From Tepidimonas thermarum (GTDB lineage: Bacteria > Pseudomonadota > Gammaproteobacteria > Burkholderiales > Burkholderiaceae_C), in NCBI RefSeq assembly GCF_007556705.1, contig NZ_VJOL01000008.1, positions 1 through 64,000 on the forward strand: 64,000 nucleotides of DNA, in the 5' to 3' direction. Position 1 is the first letter of the stretch, and the number at the start of each line of letters is the position of its first letter. The position numbers and the translations under genes are program-made. The notes beneath the pieces were generated by a model that saw only the letters and a program-made list of their open reading frames with translations, did not search any database and was not told the origin of the DNA. Positions 1-15,600 of this stretch are shown here, piece after piece.

Positions 1-188
1 GATGTAGCTGAACATCGCCCCCTGGAAGTCTTGACTGCCTCTCATCGTGCTCGTCTGCGTTGTTCTCGGTTGGCCTCAGATCGTACCGCCCGACGCGGGG
101 GGTGGCGAGGGATTTTTCAACGGCCTGTTAATCTGCATTATCAACATATCGCAAAGCGCAAAAAATTTCAATATGGCACGCGCCGGAT
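1..188. other. Left-edge segment without recognisable gene
   Basis: No convincing coding sequence is seen here. Bases 111 to 175 are clearly more AT-rich than the flanks, with runs of T and A, and resemble the end of a transposable element or a rearrangement scar. Receptor-like coding sequence starts abruptly at about 189. The last stop in that frame is at 129-131, so the residues read from 132 to 188 do not look like part of the receptor. Whether an insertion sequence lies just outside the window cannot be decided from this edge. Confidence 0.4.
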
Positions 189-797
189 CGCTCGTGGGCC
201 TTCAAGGTGGAGCCGCATCTGACGCATGTGCGCAACTTCATCGACGCCGAGCGTCTGCCCAATCAGGTGGGCAATCAGCGCTTTGTGCTGTTGCGCTACG
301 CCAACGTGTCGGCGCGGCTGTACGGGGTGGACCTGTCGGGGCACGCGGACTTGGCGCGCAACGACTGGGGCGCGTGGGGTGTGCGGGGCCAGTTGAGCTA
401 CCTCAAGGGCCGCAACCGCATCACGGGCGATGGGCTCTACCAAATCATGCCCCTCAATGCCCGCATCAGCCTCACGCACCGCGTGGGCACGTGGGACAGC
501 GCGTTGGAGCTCGTGGCCGTCAAGGCCAAGACCGATGTGTCGCAGGTGCGCAACGAGGTGCGCACGCCGGGCTACGGTCTGCTCAACGTGCGCACCGCGA
601 CCCGTCTGGGCCGGGGCAAGCTGGAACTGGGGATCGACAACCTGTTCGATCGCTTGTACCGCCTGCCCACGGGTGGCGCGTATGTGGGGCAGGGTACGAC
701 CATGACCAACCCCATGCCACCCAATGTGCCGCAGTGGGGCACGGCCGTGCCGGGGCCTGGTCGCACGGTGTGGCTGGCGTATCAGCAGGCGTTCTAA
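189..797 (+). pseudogene. TonB-dependent receptor, C-terminal remnant
   Basis: The reading frame encodes about 200 residues with the look of the last beta-strands of an outer-membrane TonB-dependent receptor: alternating strands, an LGIDNLFDR-like segment (here ELGIDNLFDRLY) typical of the C-terminal barrel, and a terminal aromatic residue (QQAF) as required for outer-membrane insertion. Such receptors are normally 650-800 residues, with an N-terminal plug. Here the plug and most of the barrel are absent, and the sequence upstream of about 189 is unrelated. A GTG at 207 exists, but no ribosome site or signal peptide precedes it, so this is a decayed or truncated gene. The nearby thiC riboswitch would be compatible with a former thiamin-related uptake role, but that is only context. 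Truncation by a rearrangement is inferred. Confidence 0.7.
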
Positions 798-898
798 GCG
801 CCGCCGCAGCGATCCGCCGCCGGACACGGCCGGGCGCGCGGCGTGCGGGTGCCCCGGCACGCCGCCCCCGGGCCATGTTCCCGCTAGAATGCTCGTCA

Positions 899-4230
<3,332 letters not shown>

Positions 4231-4535
4231 GCGTTTCGCTCCCTTGCGCCGCCACGGCGCGACAGGGCCATCATGATAGCCCCTGGGCTGACGCTGCAGG
4301 CCGCGCGTGTCTGTGCTACAGTTGATGAGCTTTGCGGGTCGCTTTCCCCCGCGGGCGTCGTTGTCCCTGGTGGGCGGTTGCCCGCCACACCACCCGGGCC
4401 GCCAGCCAGCCCACGCTGCGCTGCCCCCGATTCAGCGCACTCTCCGGCAAGCTCCCTTACCGTTCGTCGATCGGTGTCGACGTCCGTCTTGCGCGGCCCG
4501 CCGGGGTCAGCGCGCGCACCCCACAGGAGGCCCCC
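4231..4535. other. Intergenic region upstream of infA
   Basis: A 305-base gap between the divergent starts of the transporter and infA. It should hold both promoters, but no hexamer pair stands out against the GC-rich background; TACAGT at about 4317-4322 is one possible -10 for infA. The strong ribosome site AGGAGG at 4525-4530 sits five bases before the infA ATG. No reading frame in the gap looks like a gene. Confidence 0.4.
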
Positions 4536-4802
4536 ATGGCCAAAGAAGAACTCATCGAAATGCGTGGCACGGTGGACGAGGTCCTGCCCGATTCGCGCTA
4601 CCGCGTCACCCTGGAAAACGGCCACTCGCTGGTGGCCTACTCCGGTGGCAAGATGCGCAAGCACCACATTCGCATTTTGGCCGGCGACCGCGTGTCGCTG
4701 GAACTCTCGCCCTACGACTTGAGCAAGGGCCGCATCACCTTCCGCCACCTCGAGCCGCGCGCGCCAGGCGCGCCCGCGCCGGTGCGGCGCAAGACGCGCT
4801 AA
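4536..4802 (+). CDS. infA: Translation initiation factor IF-1
   Basis: An 88-residue S1-fold (OB) protein that binds the ribosomal A site during initiation. The sequence begins [19 protein letters not shown] and contains [16 protein letters not shown], both characteristic of IF-1. The family is usually about 72 residues; the extra C-terminal tail is basic and Pro/Ala-rich (residues 72-88). Burkholderiales genomes commonly carry a ribosomal-operon infA and a second, diverged infA. This isolated copy, away from ribosomal protein genes, fits the second type. The start is fixed by AGGAGG five bases before ATG. It is convergent with glnS. Confidence 0.93.
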   Translation: MAKEELIEMRGTVDEVLPDSRYRVTLENGHSLVAYSGGKMRKHHIRILAGDRVSLELSPYDLSKGRITFRHLEPRAPGAPAPVRRKTR

Positions 4803-4808
4803 ACGCCA

Positions 4809-4824
4809 GACGCGCGCAGGCGCG

Positions 4825-4826
<2 letters not shown>
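4809..4826. terminator. Hairpin between convergent infA and glnS
   Basis: A perfect 7-bp inverted repeat (GACGCGC / GCGCGTC) with a 4-base loop sits exactly between the converging 3' ends and touches the glnS stop codon. There is no T-tract on either side, so it could be a weak bidirectional terminator or an RNA 3'-end stabiliser. Confidence 0.35.
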
Positions 4827-6900
<2,074 letters not shown>

Positions 6901-6909
6901 GGCGCGATT

Positions 6910-8283
6910 TTAGGTCGCGCCCGCGGCCAGGCAGACCCGGTTGCGGCCCTCACGCTTGGCGCGGTAGAGGGCCGCGTCGGCCTGGTTGATCAGGTACTGG
7001 TAGTCCGGGTGGCCGCTGTAGGGGGCCACGCCGAGGCTGGCGGTCAGCGACAGCTCGGCCCCGTTGGGCAGCACATAGCGGTGGGTGGCGATGCGCTGCC
7101 GAATTTTGTCGGCCTGCTGCAGCGCCTGCTCCGGTGTGACGTCCACGAGCACGACCAGAAACTCCTCGCCGCCGTAGCGAAAGACGAAATCGCTGGAGCG
7201 CACCTGGTTGAGCAGCGTGCCGGCGGCTTGCTGCAAGACCGCGTCCCCCGCATCGTGGCCATGGCGGTCGTTGACCGCTTTGAAGTGGTCCAGGTCGAGC
7301 AGCAGCAGCGCAAAGGCCAGCCGCTGGCGTTGGGCGAGCTGGATTTCGCGCGAGAGGATGGCGGGCAGAAACCGCCGGTTGAGCAGCCGGGTGAGGGCGT
7401 CGCGGCCGCTTTCGAGCTCGACGTGGCGCTCGAACAGCATTTGCACCAGGTATTGCAGGTTGTCCAGCTCGCTTTGCAGGTCCACCAGCAGCGCCGCGTG
7501 CGCCGGGTCCTGGCGGTTCGCGCGGGCCAGGCGCGGCAGCAGCACCTCGTCGATGCGCTGCAGCGCGGCGTGCACCAGTTCCACCTCGGGGGCGCCATCG
7601 AACAGGTTGCTGCCTTTGTGCAGGAACCACAGCCCGAACTCGGCGTTGCGCAGCGCGGGCAGCACCTGCGGGCTTTGCTCGCGGTGCAGCGTGAACAGCA
7701 CCTCCTGGCCCCAGCTCGCGAGCAAAAAGCGCTGCCGCTCGCGCTCGACCTGCAGGTTCTGCGTCAGGGCGTGCAACCGGAACGCCTCTTCGCTGCGCAC
7801 CACGCGCTGGGTGTCGCGCACATACGACTCCGCCATCAGCTCCAGCGCCAGGTCGAACAGGTCGCCGATGGTGACCAGGGCGGCTTCCGCGAGTTCCGGC
7901 GCCAGGCCGTCGCGCAGCAATGTGACGAGCAAGCGCCCCTTGAGGAAGCGCGCCCCGCGCGCCACCAGGTAGATGGGCAGTTGGATGCGTGCGTGCACCT
8001 CGCCCACGTGGCGCTGGTGCGCGACGATGGCGTCGAGCTCCTCCCGCGTGTGGGGGGCAAAGAGCTCCTCCAGCCAGCGCTACATCGACGCGTGCAGGCG
8101 CTGATGCACGATGTCGGCATCCAAAAACAGCCGACCCTGCGGGTGTTGCAGCATCTCGGCGTAGAACGCCTCGGCCAAGGCGGCTTTGTGGGTGCGCACG
8201 ACGCGGCCGATGTGCTCGCGCACGGCGGCAGGCGTGCGCGCCAGGATCGAGGACCATTCCTCGACAGGGCTGAGATGTTCCAT
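6910..8283 (-). pseudogene. dosC: Globin-coupled diguanylate cyclase (DosC type), interrupted by an amber codon
   Basis: The frame encodes a haem-globin sensor domain, a middle helical domain and a C-terminal GGDEF domain that makes cyclic di-GMP. It follows E. coli DosC/YddV closely: the proximal haem ligand region EVHARI, the distal-side Tyr in AFYAEML, the FGLWFLHKG motif of the middle domain, and RYGGEEF as the GGDEF active site. It ends with the normal ALYRAKREGRN. The frame is open over 457 codons except for one TAG at 8080-8082, between HASM and RWLEEL, where DosC has a charged residue. A single base change (GAG or CAG to TAG) explains it, and both sides are in the same frame. A GTG at 8007 could restart translation, giving a protein without most of the globin. 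It may be a real null allele, a suppressed amber codon or a sequencing error. Confidence 0.85.
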
Positions 8284-8435
8284 TTGTTTTATTTTTTATT
8301 TTTGAATGATATTTTTGATTGTATCGTGCAGGCGATCGGGGGCCTGTCTGCCCCGGGCGGTGCGGTGTTACAGGCGGTTACGTGCGATACACGACCGACA
8401 TACCCAACGCCGCCGATCGGTGGTGCAATGGCCCC
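8284..8435. promoter_or_regulatory. AT-rich divergent promoter region
   Basis: The first 45 bases (8284-8328) are strikingly AT-rich for this genome and lie directly upstream of the dosC start on the minus strand. A TACAAT hexamer in the minus-strand reading (around 8319-8324) is a plausible -10 or UP-type context. The right half should carry the promoter of the small secreted protein gene, but no clear hexamers are seen. Confidence 0.35.
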
Positions 8436-8798
8436 ATGGACACCAAACGCTTTGCTTTACGGGTGCGCTGGCAGCGCTGGCTGCCGGTGGCGTTGCTGGC
8501 AGCGGCCGGTGCGGCGCAGGCCGGTGATGTGTACTGGTCGATAGGCGTGCACCAGCCTGGGGTGACGGTTGGGGTGGGCAACGTGCCGCCCGTGATCGTG
8601 GCGCCGGCGCCGCGGGTGGTGATGGTGCCACCCGTGCCGGTGGTCGTGCCCCCGGCGGTGGTGTATGCGCCGGTCTATGGCTACGCCGTGCCGCCGGGGC
8701 ACCGCAAGCACCGCCACTGGCACCGCGGCCACGACGAGTGGCGCGGCTGGCGCGACGACGACTGGCGTCGCCACGACGGCTGGCGCGACCGGCGCTGA
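8436..8798 (+). CDS. Small secreted Pro/Val- and His/Arg/Trp-rich protein
   Basis: A 120-residue protein that I do not recognise as a named family. It begins with a clear signal peptide: a basic start, then LPVALLAAAGAAQA with a cleavage site after AQA. Residues about 45-85 are low-complexity Pro/Val (VAPAPRVVMVPPVPVVV). The C-terminus is dominated by His, Arg, Trp and Asp (HRKHRHWHRGHDEW and repeats of WR). Small periplasmic proteins of this composition are common in Burkholderiales, but their role is not established; metal or anion binding by the His/Arg tail is only a guess. It lies between dosC (divergent) and uppP. Confidence 0.65.
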   Translation: MDTKRFALRVRWQRWLPVALLAAAGAAQAGDVYWSIGVHQPGVTVGVGNVPPVIVAPAPRVVMVPPVPVVVPPAVVYAPVYGYAVPPGHRKHRHWHRGHDEWRGWRDDDWRRHDGWRDRR

Positions 8799-8888
8799 CC
8801 GCGCCGAGCCGGGGTGCGCGCCGGCGCACGGCCAGCAGCGCCGGCGTTGGCCGTTACACTCGGCGCTTTGCTGCTGCCTGTCGTGCCC

Positions 8889-9719
8889 ATGGATGTCGCC
8901 TTGCTGCTCCAGGCCGCCCTGATGGGGGTGGTCGAGGGGCTGACCGAATTTTTGCCCGTTTCCTCCACCGGCCATCTGATCCTCACGGCCGCGGCACTTG
9001 GCCTCACGGGCGAGACGATCAAGGTGTTCGAGGTGGTCATCCAGACCGGGGCCATTTTGGCCATCGTCGGCCTGTACTGGCAGCGCCTGATCGCCACCCT
9101 GCGGGGTTTGCCGCGCGAGCGGCAGGCGCAGCGCTTCACCGTCAACGTGCTGCTCGGGTTTTTGCCGGCGGCGCTGGCGGGGTTTGTGTTCATCGGGCCG
9201 ATCAAGGTGGTGCTGTTCAACGCCTGGGTGGTGGCGGCCGGCTTCATCGTCGGCGGGCTGATCATGCTGTGGGTGGAGGCGTGGTATGCGCGCCAGCCCG
9301 TGGCGCGCGTGGCCGACGTGGATGCGCTGGGCTGGCGCGACGCGCTGGCCGTGGGGGTGATCCAGTGCGCCGCGCTGGTGCCAGGGGTGAGTCGCTCGGG
9401 GGCCACGATCATCGGCGGCATGGCGCTGGGACTGTCGCGCCGGGTGGCGACCGAGTTCAGCTTCTTCCTCGCCATCCCGATGCTGTTTGGCGCGGCCGCT
9501 TATGACCTGTACAAGCACCGCGCGCTGCTGGCGGCGTCGGACGTGCCCATGTTTGCGGTCGGGCTGGCAACCTCGTTCGTCTCGGCCTGGGTGTGCGTGC
9601 GGTGGCTGTTGCGCTACGTGGCCAGTCATACCTTCGTGCCGTTTGCGTGGTACCGCATCGGCTTTGGCGTGTTCATCCTGGCCAGCGGCGCGTTGGGCTG
9701 GGTCAACTGGACGCCGTAA
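8889..9719 (+). CDS. uppP: Undecaprenyl-diphosphatase UppP (BacA)
   Basis: Integral membrane phosphatase that recycles undecaprenyl pyrophosphate to the monophosphate carrier lipid for peptidoglycan and other envelope polymers; overexpression gives bacitracin resistance. At 276 residues it has the normal family length, with about eight membrane segments. The two family motifs are visible: [14 protein letters not shown] at residues 14-27 and [10 protein letters not shown] near residue 170. The start is taken at ATG 8889 because the family begins [23 protein letters not shown]. An in-frame upstream start would add 25 non-family residues. The ribosome site is weak. The 3' end overlaps the convergent hydrolase gene by 17 bases. 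Confidence 0.95.
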   Translation: MDVALLLQAALMGVVEGLTEFLPVSSTGHLILTAAALGLTGETIKVFEVVIQTGAILAIVGLYWQRLIATLRGLPRERQAQRFTVNVLLGFLPAALAGFVFIGPIKVVLFNAWVVAAGFIVGGLIMLWVEAWYARQPVARVADVDALGWRDALAVGVIQCAALVPGVSRSGATIIGGMALGLSRRVATEFSFFLAIPMLFGAAAYDLYKHRALLAASDVPMFAVGLATSFVSAWVCVRWLLRYVASHTFVPFAWYRIGFGVFILASGALGWVNWTP

Positions 9720-10566
9720 AGTCCCGCAGCGCGCGGTCGATGGCGGCGGCCGTTTCCTCCGGCCTTTCCATCGGGAACAGGTGGGTGCCCTCGATGAATT
9801 GCAGCCGCGCCGACGGTTCCTTGCCGCACAGGCGGTGGGTCATGTTCAAGCCGACGCGGCGCATTTCCTCGGACTGCGTGCCGCCAACGAAGGCCACCGG
9901 GCACTGCAGGGGGTGGCGGCGCAGCAGCCGGTCCAGGTGGTGTGGGAGCGTGTTGTAGATCGCGGTTTCGATGTCGCGGTCGAAGCTCAGCACGCGCTGC
10001 GTGCCCTCCGGCGTGTGCACATCGTGGGTGCCGTGCGCGATGTAGTCGGCCAGCACGCGCGGGTCCCAGCGGGCGAAGGCGCGTTTGTGGCGGAAGTGCT
10101 CCAGCGCCTCCTGGGCGTTGGCCCAGCGGTTGCGGCGCTTGCGGCTGATCTGCCCGGGCGAGACCGCGCCGATGAGGCGCGTGTGCTTGGCCGCGGCCAG
10201 GGCGCGCGCCTTCCAGCCGCCGAGCACCGGCGAATCCAGCATGACCACGCCGCGCACGGGCTGCCCGGCCAGCACGGGGTGGCGGGCGGCGCACATCAGG
10301 CTCAAAAAACCGCCGAGGGAGTGGCCGACGAGGAACAGCGGCGTGTCGTGCGGGCCGACATTGGCCTGCACGAAGTCGGCCAGCTGCTGCACCAGGTGTG
10401 GCCAGTTGCTGGTGACCGGGTAGCGCGGGTCGTGCCCGTACTTGTCCACGGCCATGACGTGGTAGCCGCGCTCGCGCAGGGCCTGGAACAGCACGTTGTA
10501 CGTGCCGGCGGGGAAGCTGTTGCCGTGCGAAAAGACGATGCAGGGGCGGTGCGTGGACGTGGTCAT
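9703..10566 (-). CDS. Alpha/beta hydrolase
   Basis: A 287-residue cytosolic alpha/beta-hydrolase-fold protein. The nucleophile elbow is GHSLGG (about residues 94-99), the oxyanion region is [12 protein letters not shown] near the N-terminus, and a candidate catalytic His lies in GTHLFPME near the C-terminus. Sequence features ([27 protein letters not shown]) match a proteobacterial hydrolase group without a known substrate. The ATG at 10566 is four bases downstream of the recD stop on the same strand, so it is probably the last gene of the recCBD transcript. An upstream in-frame start would run inside recD. Confidence 0.8.
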   Translation of the reverse strand: MTTSTHRPCIVFSHGNSFPAGTYNVLFQALRERGYHVMAVDKYGHDPRYPVTSNWPHLVQQLADFVQANVGPHDTPLFLVGHSLGGFLSLMCAARHPVLAGQPVRGVVMLDSPVLGGWKARALAAAKHTRLIGAVSPGQISRKRRNRWANAQEALEHFRHKRAFARWDPRVLADYIAHGTHDVHTPEGTQRVLSFDRDIETAIYNTLPHHLDRLLRRHPLQCPVAFVGGTQSEEMRRVGLNMTHRLCGKEPSARLQFIEGTHLFPMERPEETAAAIDRALRDFTASS

Positions 10567-10570
10567 GGGG

Positions 10571-12607
10571 TCAGATGGGAGGTTCGGCAAGGTCGTTGGG
10601 TTGGCACAGCGCGGCCCGCAGCGCGTCGCGCAAGCCGCCATCGCGCTGGGTGTGCCGGCGCGCTGCGGCAAGCAGCGCGTGCGGGCCGCCGGGCAGCAGC
10701 AAGGTCAGGCGTTGGCGCGCGCGCGTGATGCCGGTGTAGAGCAGCTCGCGCGTGAGGATGGGATTGTCCGGGTCCGGCGGCAGGGCCAGCAGCACGTGAT
10801 CGAACTCGGATCCCTGGGACTTGTGCACGGTCAGGGCGAAGGCGGTTTCCAGGTGGGCGAGTTGCCCCGGCAACGCCCAGCGCACGCCGCCGGGCAGGTC
10901 GGGGGCGGCAAAGGCGGCGCGCCAGCGCACGGCCGCGGCGGGTGCGCCCCGCGGCGCGGGCAGGGGCAGCACCAGGCCCAGGTCACCGTTCATCAGCCCC
11001 AGCTCGGGCGCATTGCGCGTAACCAGCACGGGACGCCCGGCGTACCAGCCGTCGGGCGAGGTGACCTCGGCCGGCAACAGCCCTTCGGCGCGCAGCAGCT
11101 GCACCAACCGTGCGTTGATGCCGCGCACCCCCCAGGGGCCTTCGCGCAGCGCGCACAACACCTGCACGCCACCGTGCAGCGCCAAGGCGGTGCGCGCCCA
11201 GTGGTCGAGTGCGGCCGGGCTGTCGTCTGCGGGCCCCTGGCGCAGGTGGCGCAGCAGCTCGGCCCAGGCGGGCAGCAGCACGCCGCGCCAGGCGTGTTGG
11301 GCGGCGGTATCGCCGCGGGCGTCGGCGGGCGCGGCGGGCATCAGCACCGCGACATCGGCCGCCGGGCGCTGCAGCAGGGCCTGAAGTTCGTCGACATTGC
11401 CGGCGTTGACCGCCGCGGCCCAGCGTCCGATGCCGCTGCGCGCGTCGAAGCGCCGGCTGTGGCGCAGCATGACCACCGCTTGGTCGAGCGGCTCGCCCGC
11501 GGGGTCTTGCAGCGCTGCGGGGATGGTTTGTCCGGTGGCCGCGCAGGCCCAGTCGGCCAGCGCCGGCGTGTAGTGGCCGTCACGGGCACGGGCGCACAGA
11601 TGCGCCAGGACCGAACCGGCCTCGACCGAGGCGAGCTGGTCGCGGTCGCCGATGAGCACGAGCCGGGTGTGTGCGGGCAGCGCCTGCAGGGTGTCGTGCA
11701 GCAGCTCCAGGTCGATCATCGAGGCTTCGTCGATCACCAACCAATCGAGCCACAGCGGATGCCGCGCGTCATGGCGCGCGCCCGTGCCGTCGCTGTGGCG
11801 GCCGATCAGGCGGTGCACGGTCTGGGCGCGCGCCGGCAGGTGGGCGCGCAGCGTGGCCGACTGGTCGGCATCCAGCGGCAGGGCCAGCCAGGGCAGGTGG
11901 TCGATGGCCGCGCCGATCGATTGGTCCAGCCGGGCGGCCGCCTTGCCGGTGGGGGCGGCCAGCCCGATGCGCAGGGGGCGCCGGCCCTGCTGGATGGCGA
12001 GACCCTGCAGCAGGGCCAGCAGCCGCACGACCGTGGTGGTTTTGCCCGTGCCGGGACCGCCCGTGAGCACGAACAGGCTGGTGCGCGTGGCCAGCGCGCA
12101 GGCCAGGCGCTGCCAATCGGGCGCTGGCGAGGTGGGCGATGGCGAGGCGGGCACCGGGCCAAAGAGCGCCTCGATCCAGGGCCGCAGCGCGTTTGCGTGT
12201 GGCACCGGTGGCGGGTTCTGCAGCCGGTGCGCGAGCGCGCGGGCGACGGCCTGTTCGCTGGCCCAATGACGCCACAGGTACAGGCGCGCACCCTGGCGTA
12301 CCAGCGGGGTGAGCACGTCGCCGTCGCCGATCCAACCCGGCGCATCCAGGCTGGTGGGGTCGTCGCGCCAGCACTGGGCCAGCCAGCGTTCGCACGGCCC
12401 CGCGCTGGCTGAGAGGGCATCCAGGTCCAGGCAGACATGGCCGTCGCCGACGCGCCGGCTCAGGCACGCGCTGGCGAGCAGTGCCGCCACCGGCGCCTGC
12501 GGCGCGCACTGGGCGCCGAAGCGCGCAAAGTCCGCATCGACGGCCCGCCACTCGCCGCTGGCCAGTCCGCGCTCCAACCACACGTGCAGGGCGTCGTCCC
12601 GGCTCAT
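10571..12607 (-). CDS. recD: Exodeoxyribonuclease V alpha subunit RecD
   Basis: The 5'-3' helicase subunit of RecBCD, which processes double-strand breaks and regulates Chi recognition. The product is 678 residues. The Walker A motif is TGGPGTGKTTT at residues 182-192, followed by the superfamily 1B motifs (LVIDEASMIDL, LIGDRDQLASVEAG) and the C-terminal VHKSQGSEFDHV and ITRARQRL motifs. ATG at 12607 overlaps the recB stop in an ATGA arrangement, which fixes the start and indicates translational coupling. The order recC-recB-recD without an intervening ptr is common outside enterics. Confidence 0.95.
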   Translation of the reverse strand: MSRDDALHVWLERGLASGEWRAVDADFARFGAQCAPQAPVAALLASACLSRRVGDGHVCLDLDALSASAGPCERWLAQCWRDDPTSLDAPGWIGDGDVLTPLVRQGARLYLWRHWASEQAVARALAHRLQNPPPVPHANALRPWIEALFGPVPASPSPTSPAPDWQRLACALATRTSLFVLTGGPGTGKTTTVVRLLALLQGLAIQQGRRPLRIGLAAPTGKAAARLDQSIGAAIDHLPWLALPLDADQSATLRAHLPARAQTVHRLIGRHSDGTGARHDARHPLWLDWLVIDEASMIDLELLHDTLQALPAHTRLVLIGDRDQLASVEAGSVLAHLCARARDGHYTPALADWACAATGQTIPAALQDPAGEPLDQAVVMLRHSRRFDARSGIGRWAAAVNAGNVDELQALLQRPAADVAVLMPAAPADARGDTAAQHAWRGVLLPAWAELLRHLRQGPADDSPAALDHWARTALALHGGVQVLCALREGPWGVRGINARLVQLLRAEGLLPAEVTSPDGWYAGRPVLVTRNAPELGLMNGDLGLVLPLPAPRGAPAAAVRWRAAFAAPDLPGGVRWALPGQLAHLETAFALTVHKSQGSEFDHVLLALPPDPDNPILTRELLYTGITRARQRLTLLLPGGPHALLAAARRHTQRDGGLRDALRAALCQPNDLAEPPI

Positions 12608-15600
12608 GCGCACGCAGCCTCCGGCGTTGCGGCGGGGTGGCCTGCCAGCGCGGCATCGAGGCGCTCGATGAGCTCCACGGGCGCGGGCAGCGCGAACACA
12701 CCGCGCGTGGGCGCCTGCACGCCGCGCCAGAACACGCACAGGGCACCGCCCAGATGCGCAGCGGGCTGGTAGCGCGGCAGGCGCTGGCGCAACAGGCGGT
12801 GCAGGGCGACCAGGTAGAGCACGGCTTGCAGTTCGTAGCGGTGTTCGAGCACCGCGCGTTGCACGGCGTCGTGGGTGTAGGCCTCGTCAGCGGCGCCCAG
12901 CGCGTTGGATTTGTGGTCCAGCACGTAGTAGCGCCCCTGGTGCTCGAACACCAGATCGACGAAACCCTTGAGCATGCCATGCAGCGTGGCCTCGCGCAGT
13001 GCCGGTCGGGGGGCGTTGTCCAGCGTGGCTTGCCGCACCCAGGCGTCGAGCCGCGCTGCGTCCAGCCGTGCCGTGCCCAGCCAGAATTCCCATTCGGGTT
13101 GCACGGTGTGCAGAGCGGCCAGACAGGTGACCGGTGCTTGCGGCGCGGGCAGGGGCAGCGGCGCGTGGACGATGGCCTGCACCCACTGGGCCAGGTCGGC
13201 GCTGTCTGTCGCGAGGTGCGCACCGGGCCAGCCGTGCTGGGCCAGCACACGCTCCACCCGTTGTTGCAGGGCGCTGGCGTGCGTGACCGCGCGCGCAAAG
13301 CCGGTGCGCGCGCAGTCCTCGAGCACGGCGTGCAGGGCCGTGCCGGTCAGGGCCCCGCGCGGCAGCCGGTGCCAGGGGGCGGTGTCGGCGGCTGCGGGGG
13401 GCGTGGCGCTGGGCGGTACGCTGTCCCCACCCGGTGCCGCCGTCCCCTCCAAGGCTGCGTCGGCACCGTCGTCGGCGATGGCGCTTTCCACCAGCTGCTC
13501 GTCGCGCGCGCTGGCCGGCGCATCGGGGCTGGTGTCGGTGGGAGCCTCCGGCGGTGCCGCGGGGGTGGCCGGCGCCAGCAGCGCGGAGTAGCTCGCGATC
13601 CACCAGCCTGGCCGGGGTATCGCGGGGACGGTCCATGCCGCCCGCGCCACTGGCGCCCCCTGCGGGCCGGGCGCCGACGGCGCGCAGCGCACGGCGGGGG
13701 CATCGGGTTGGCAGCGTTGCACGGCGATGGCGATGCCCGGTGCCAGCAGGGACGCCAACGCGGCTTCCAGCGCGGCATCGGGGGCACCTGCTGGCAACGC
13801 GGTGATGCCCAGCAGGTGACCCAGGGCGCTGACGGGCAGTTGGTCGGTGGCGGCCAGCCCAATCCACGCGGCGTGGCACGCACGTGTCAGGGCCACGTAG
13901 AGCCGGCGCAGGTCTTCGGCCCACCGCTCGGCCTCGGCCTGCGTTTGCGCCTCGAGCCAGCGCTCGCCCTCGTCGCTGAACGTGACCTGCAGCCGCCCGT
14001 CGGCGTCGTGCCAGGTCAGGACACCGACGCCGCCGGAGCGCGCGCGTGTCGCGTCGCGCACGCGCGCGTGCATGGCGAACGGGTAGCACACCACGGGGTA
14101 TTCCAGCCCTTTGGACTTGTGCACGGTGACGAGGATGACGCGGTCGCGTTCGCTCTCCAGCCGCAGCTGGGGGGTGGCGCTGTCATCGCCCTCAGGGAGC
14201 TGCCCGGCCAGCGCCCGGTGGCGGGCCCGAAGCAGGTGCTGCAGCACCGCCGCCGGTTCGTGCCGGCCGCTTGCGGGGGCCGCGGCGCTTTGCAACAGCT
14301 CCGCCAGGTGCAACAGGTTGGTCAGCGCCCGCTCGCCGCGCGGCGCGCTGGCGTGCGCATGGAGCAGCCGCTGCGGGACGTGAAAGTCGTGCAGCAAGGC
14401 GCGCACGGCAGGCAGCACCCCGTGGCGTTGCCACACGGTGTGGTAGTGCGCAAAGCGCGCGAGCAGCGCTTCCCAGCGTCCGTCGTCGGTCTGCGCGGCT
14501 TCCAGCTCGGTTGGGGTCCACCCCAGACTCGGGGTGGCCAGCGCGGCCCGCACGGCTTGGGCGTCGCCCGGGTGGGCGCAGGCGTGCAGCCAGCGTTGCA
14601 GATCCTCGGCCTCGGGGCTGGCGTACACCGACTCCCGGTCGGACAGGAACACGCTGGCCACGCCACGCGCTTGCAGGGCGGCCTGCAGCGCGGCGGCTTC
14701 GAAGCGGTCGTTGACCAGCACGGCGATATCGTCGGGGCGCAGCGGCTGCCAGCGGCCATCCGGCGCGCGAAAGCCGGTCTGGCCCGCGCTGGCGGTTTGC
14801 AACCAACGGGCCACGCGGTCGGCACAGGCTGCGGCCATGGCGTCACGCAGTGCGGTTTGGGTCCAGGGTTTTCCGGCGGGCGTGGGCAGCAGCCCGATCG
14901 TGAGCGCGGGCGCATCCGCATTGCCGGCGTCGCACCAGCGTTCCGGGCGTCCGTGGGCGTGCACGGGCACGAAGGGCAGCGCATGGTCGCCGCCGCCGCC
15001 CATGCGGAAGGCGCCCTGCGGCGTGCGCCGTTCGGCTTGCTCGAACAGGTGGTTGACCGCAGCCACGTAGGCGTGGCTGGAGCGCCGGTTGGTGTCGAGC
15101 CGCCACAGGCGTGTCGCGCACGCGCGCCGCGCCTGCAAGTAGCTGTGCACGTCGGCCTGCCGGAAGGCGTAGATCGCCTGCTTCGGGTCGCCGATCAGGA
15201 TCAGGGCGGTGGCCTCCGCCGGCGCCTCCAGCCCGTAGATGCGTTGCAGGATGCGCAGCTGGACCGGGTCGGTGTCCTGAAATTCGTCCACCAAGGCCGC
15301 CGGGTAGCGCGCGCGCGTGCGCGCCGCCAGCGCCGGCCCCAGCGGTCCGTCCAGCGCCTGCGCCAAGCGGGTCAGCAGTCCGTCAAAGCCGATCTCGTCG
15401 CGCTCGGCCAGCCTTTGTTCCACGCGCCGCTGCACCCACACCGCGGCCAGCCGCAGGACGCCCGCCATGGGGCAGGGCAGGGTTTTGAGGGCCGGGCGCA
15501 GGCGCGCCAGCGCATCCCACAACGGCAAGGCGGCCACCGCCACGGGGACTGCGGTTTCGGGTTGGCGCAGCAGGTGTTCGCGCGTCAACCGTTCCCACCC

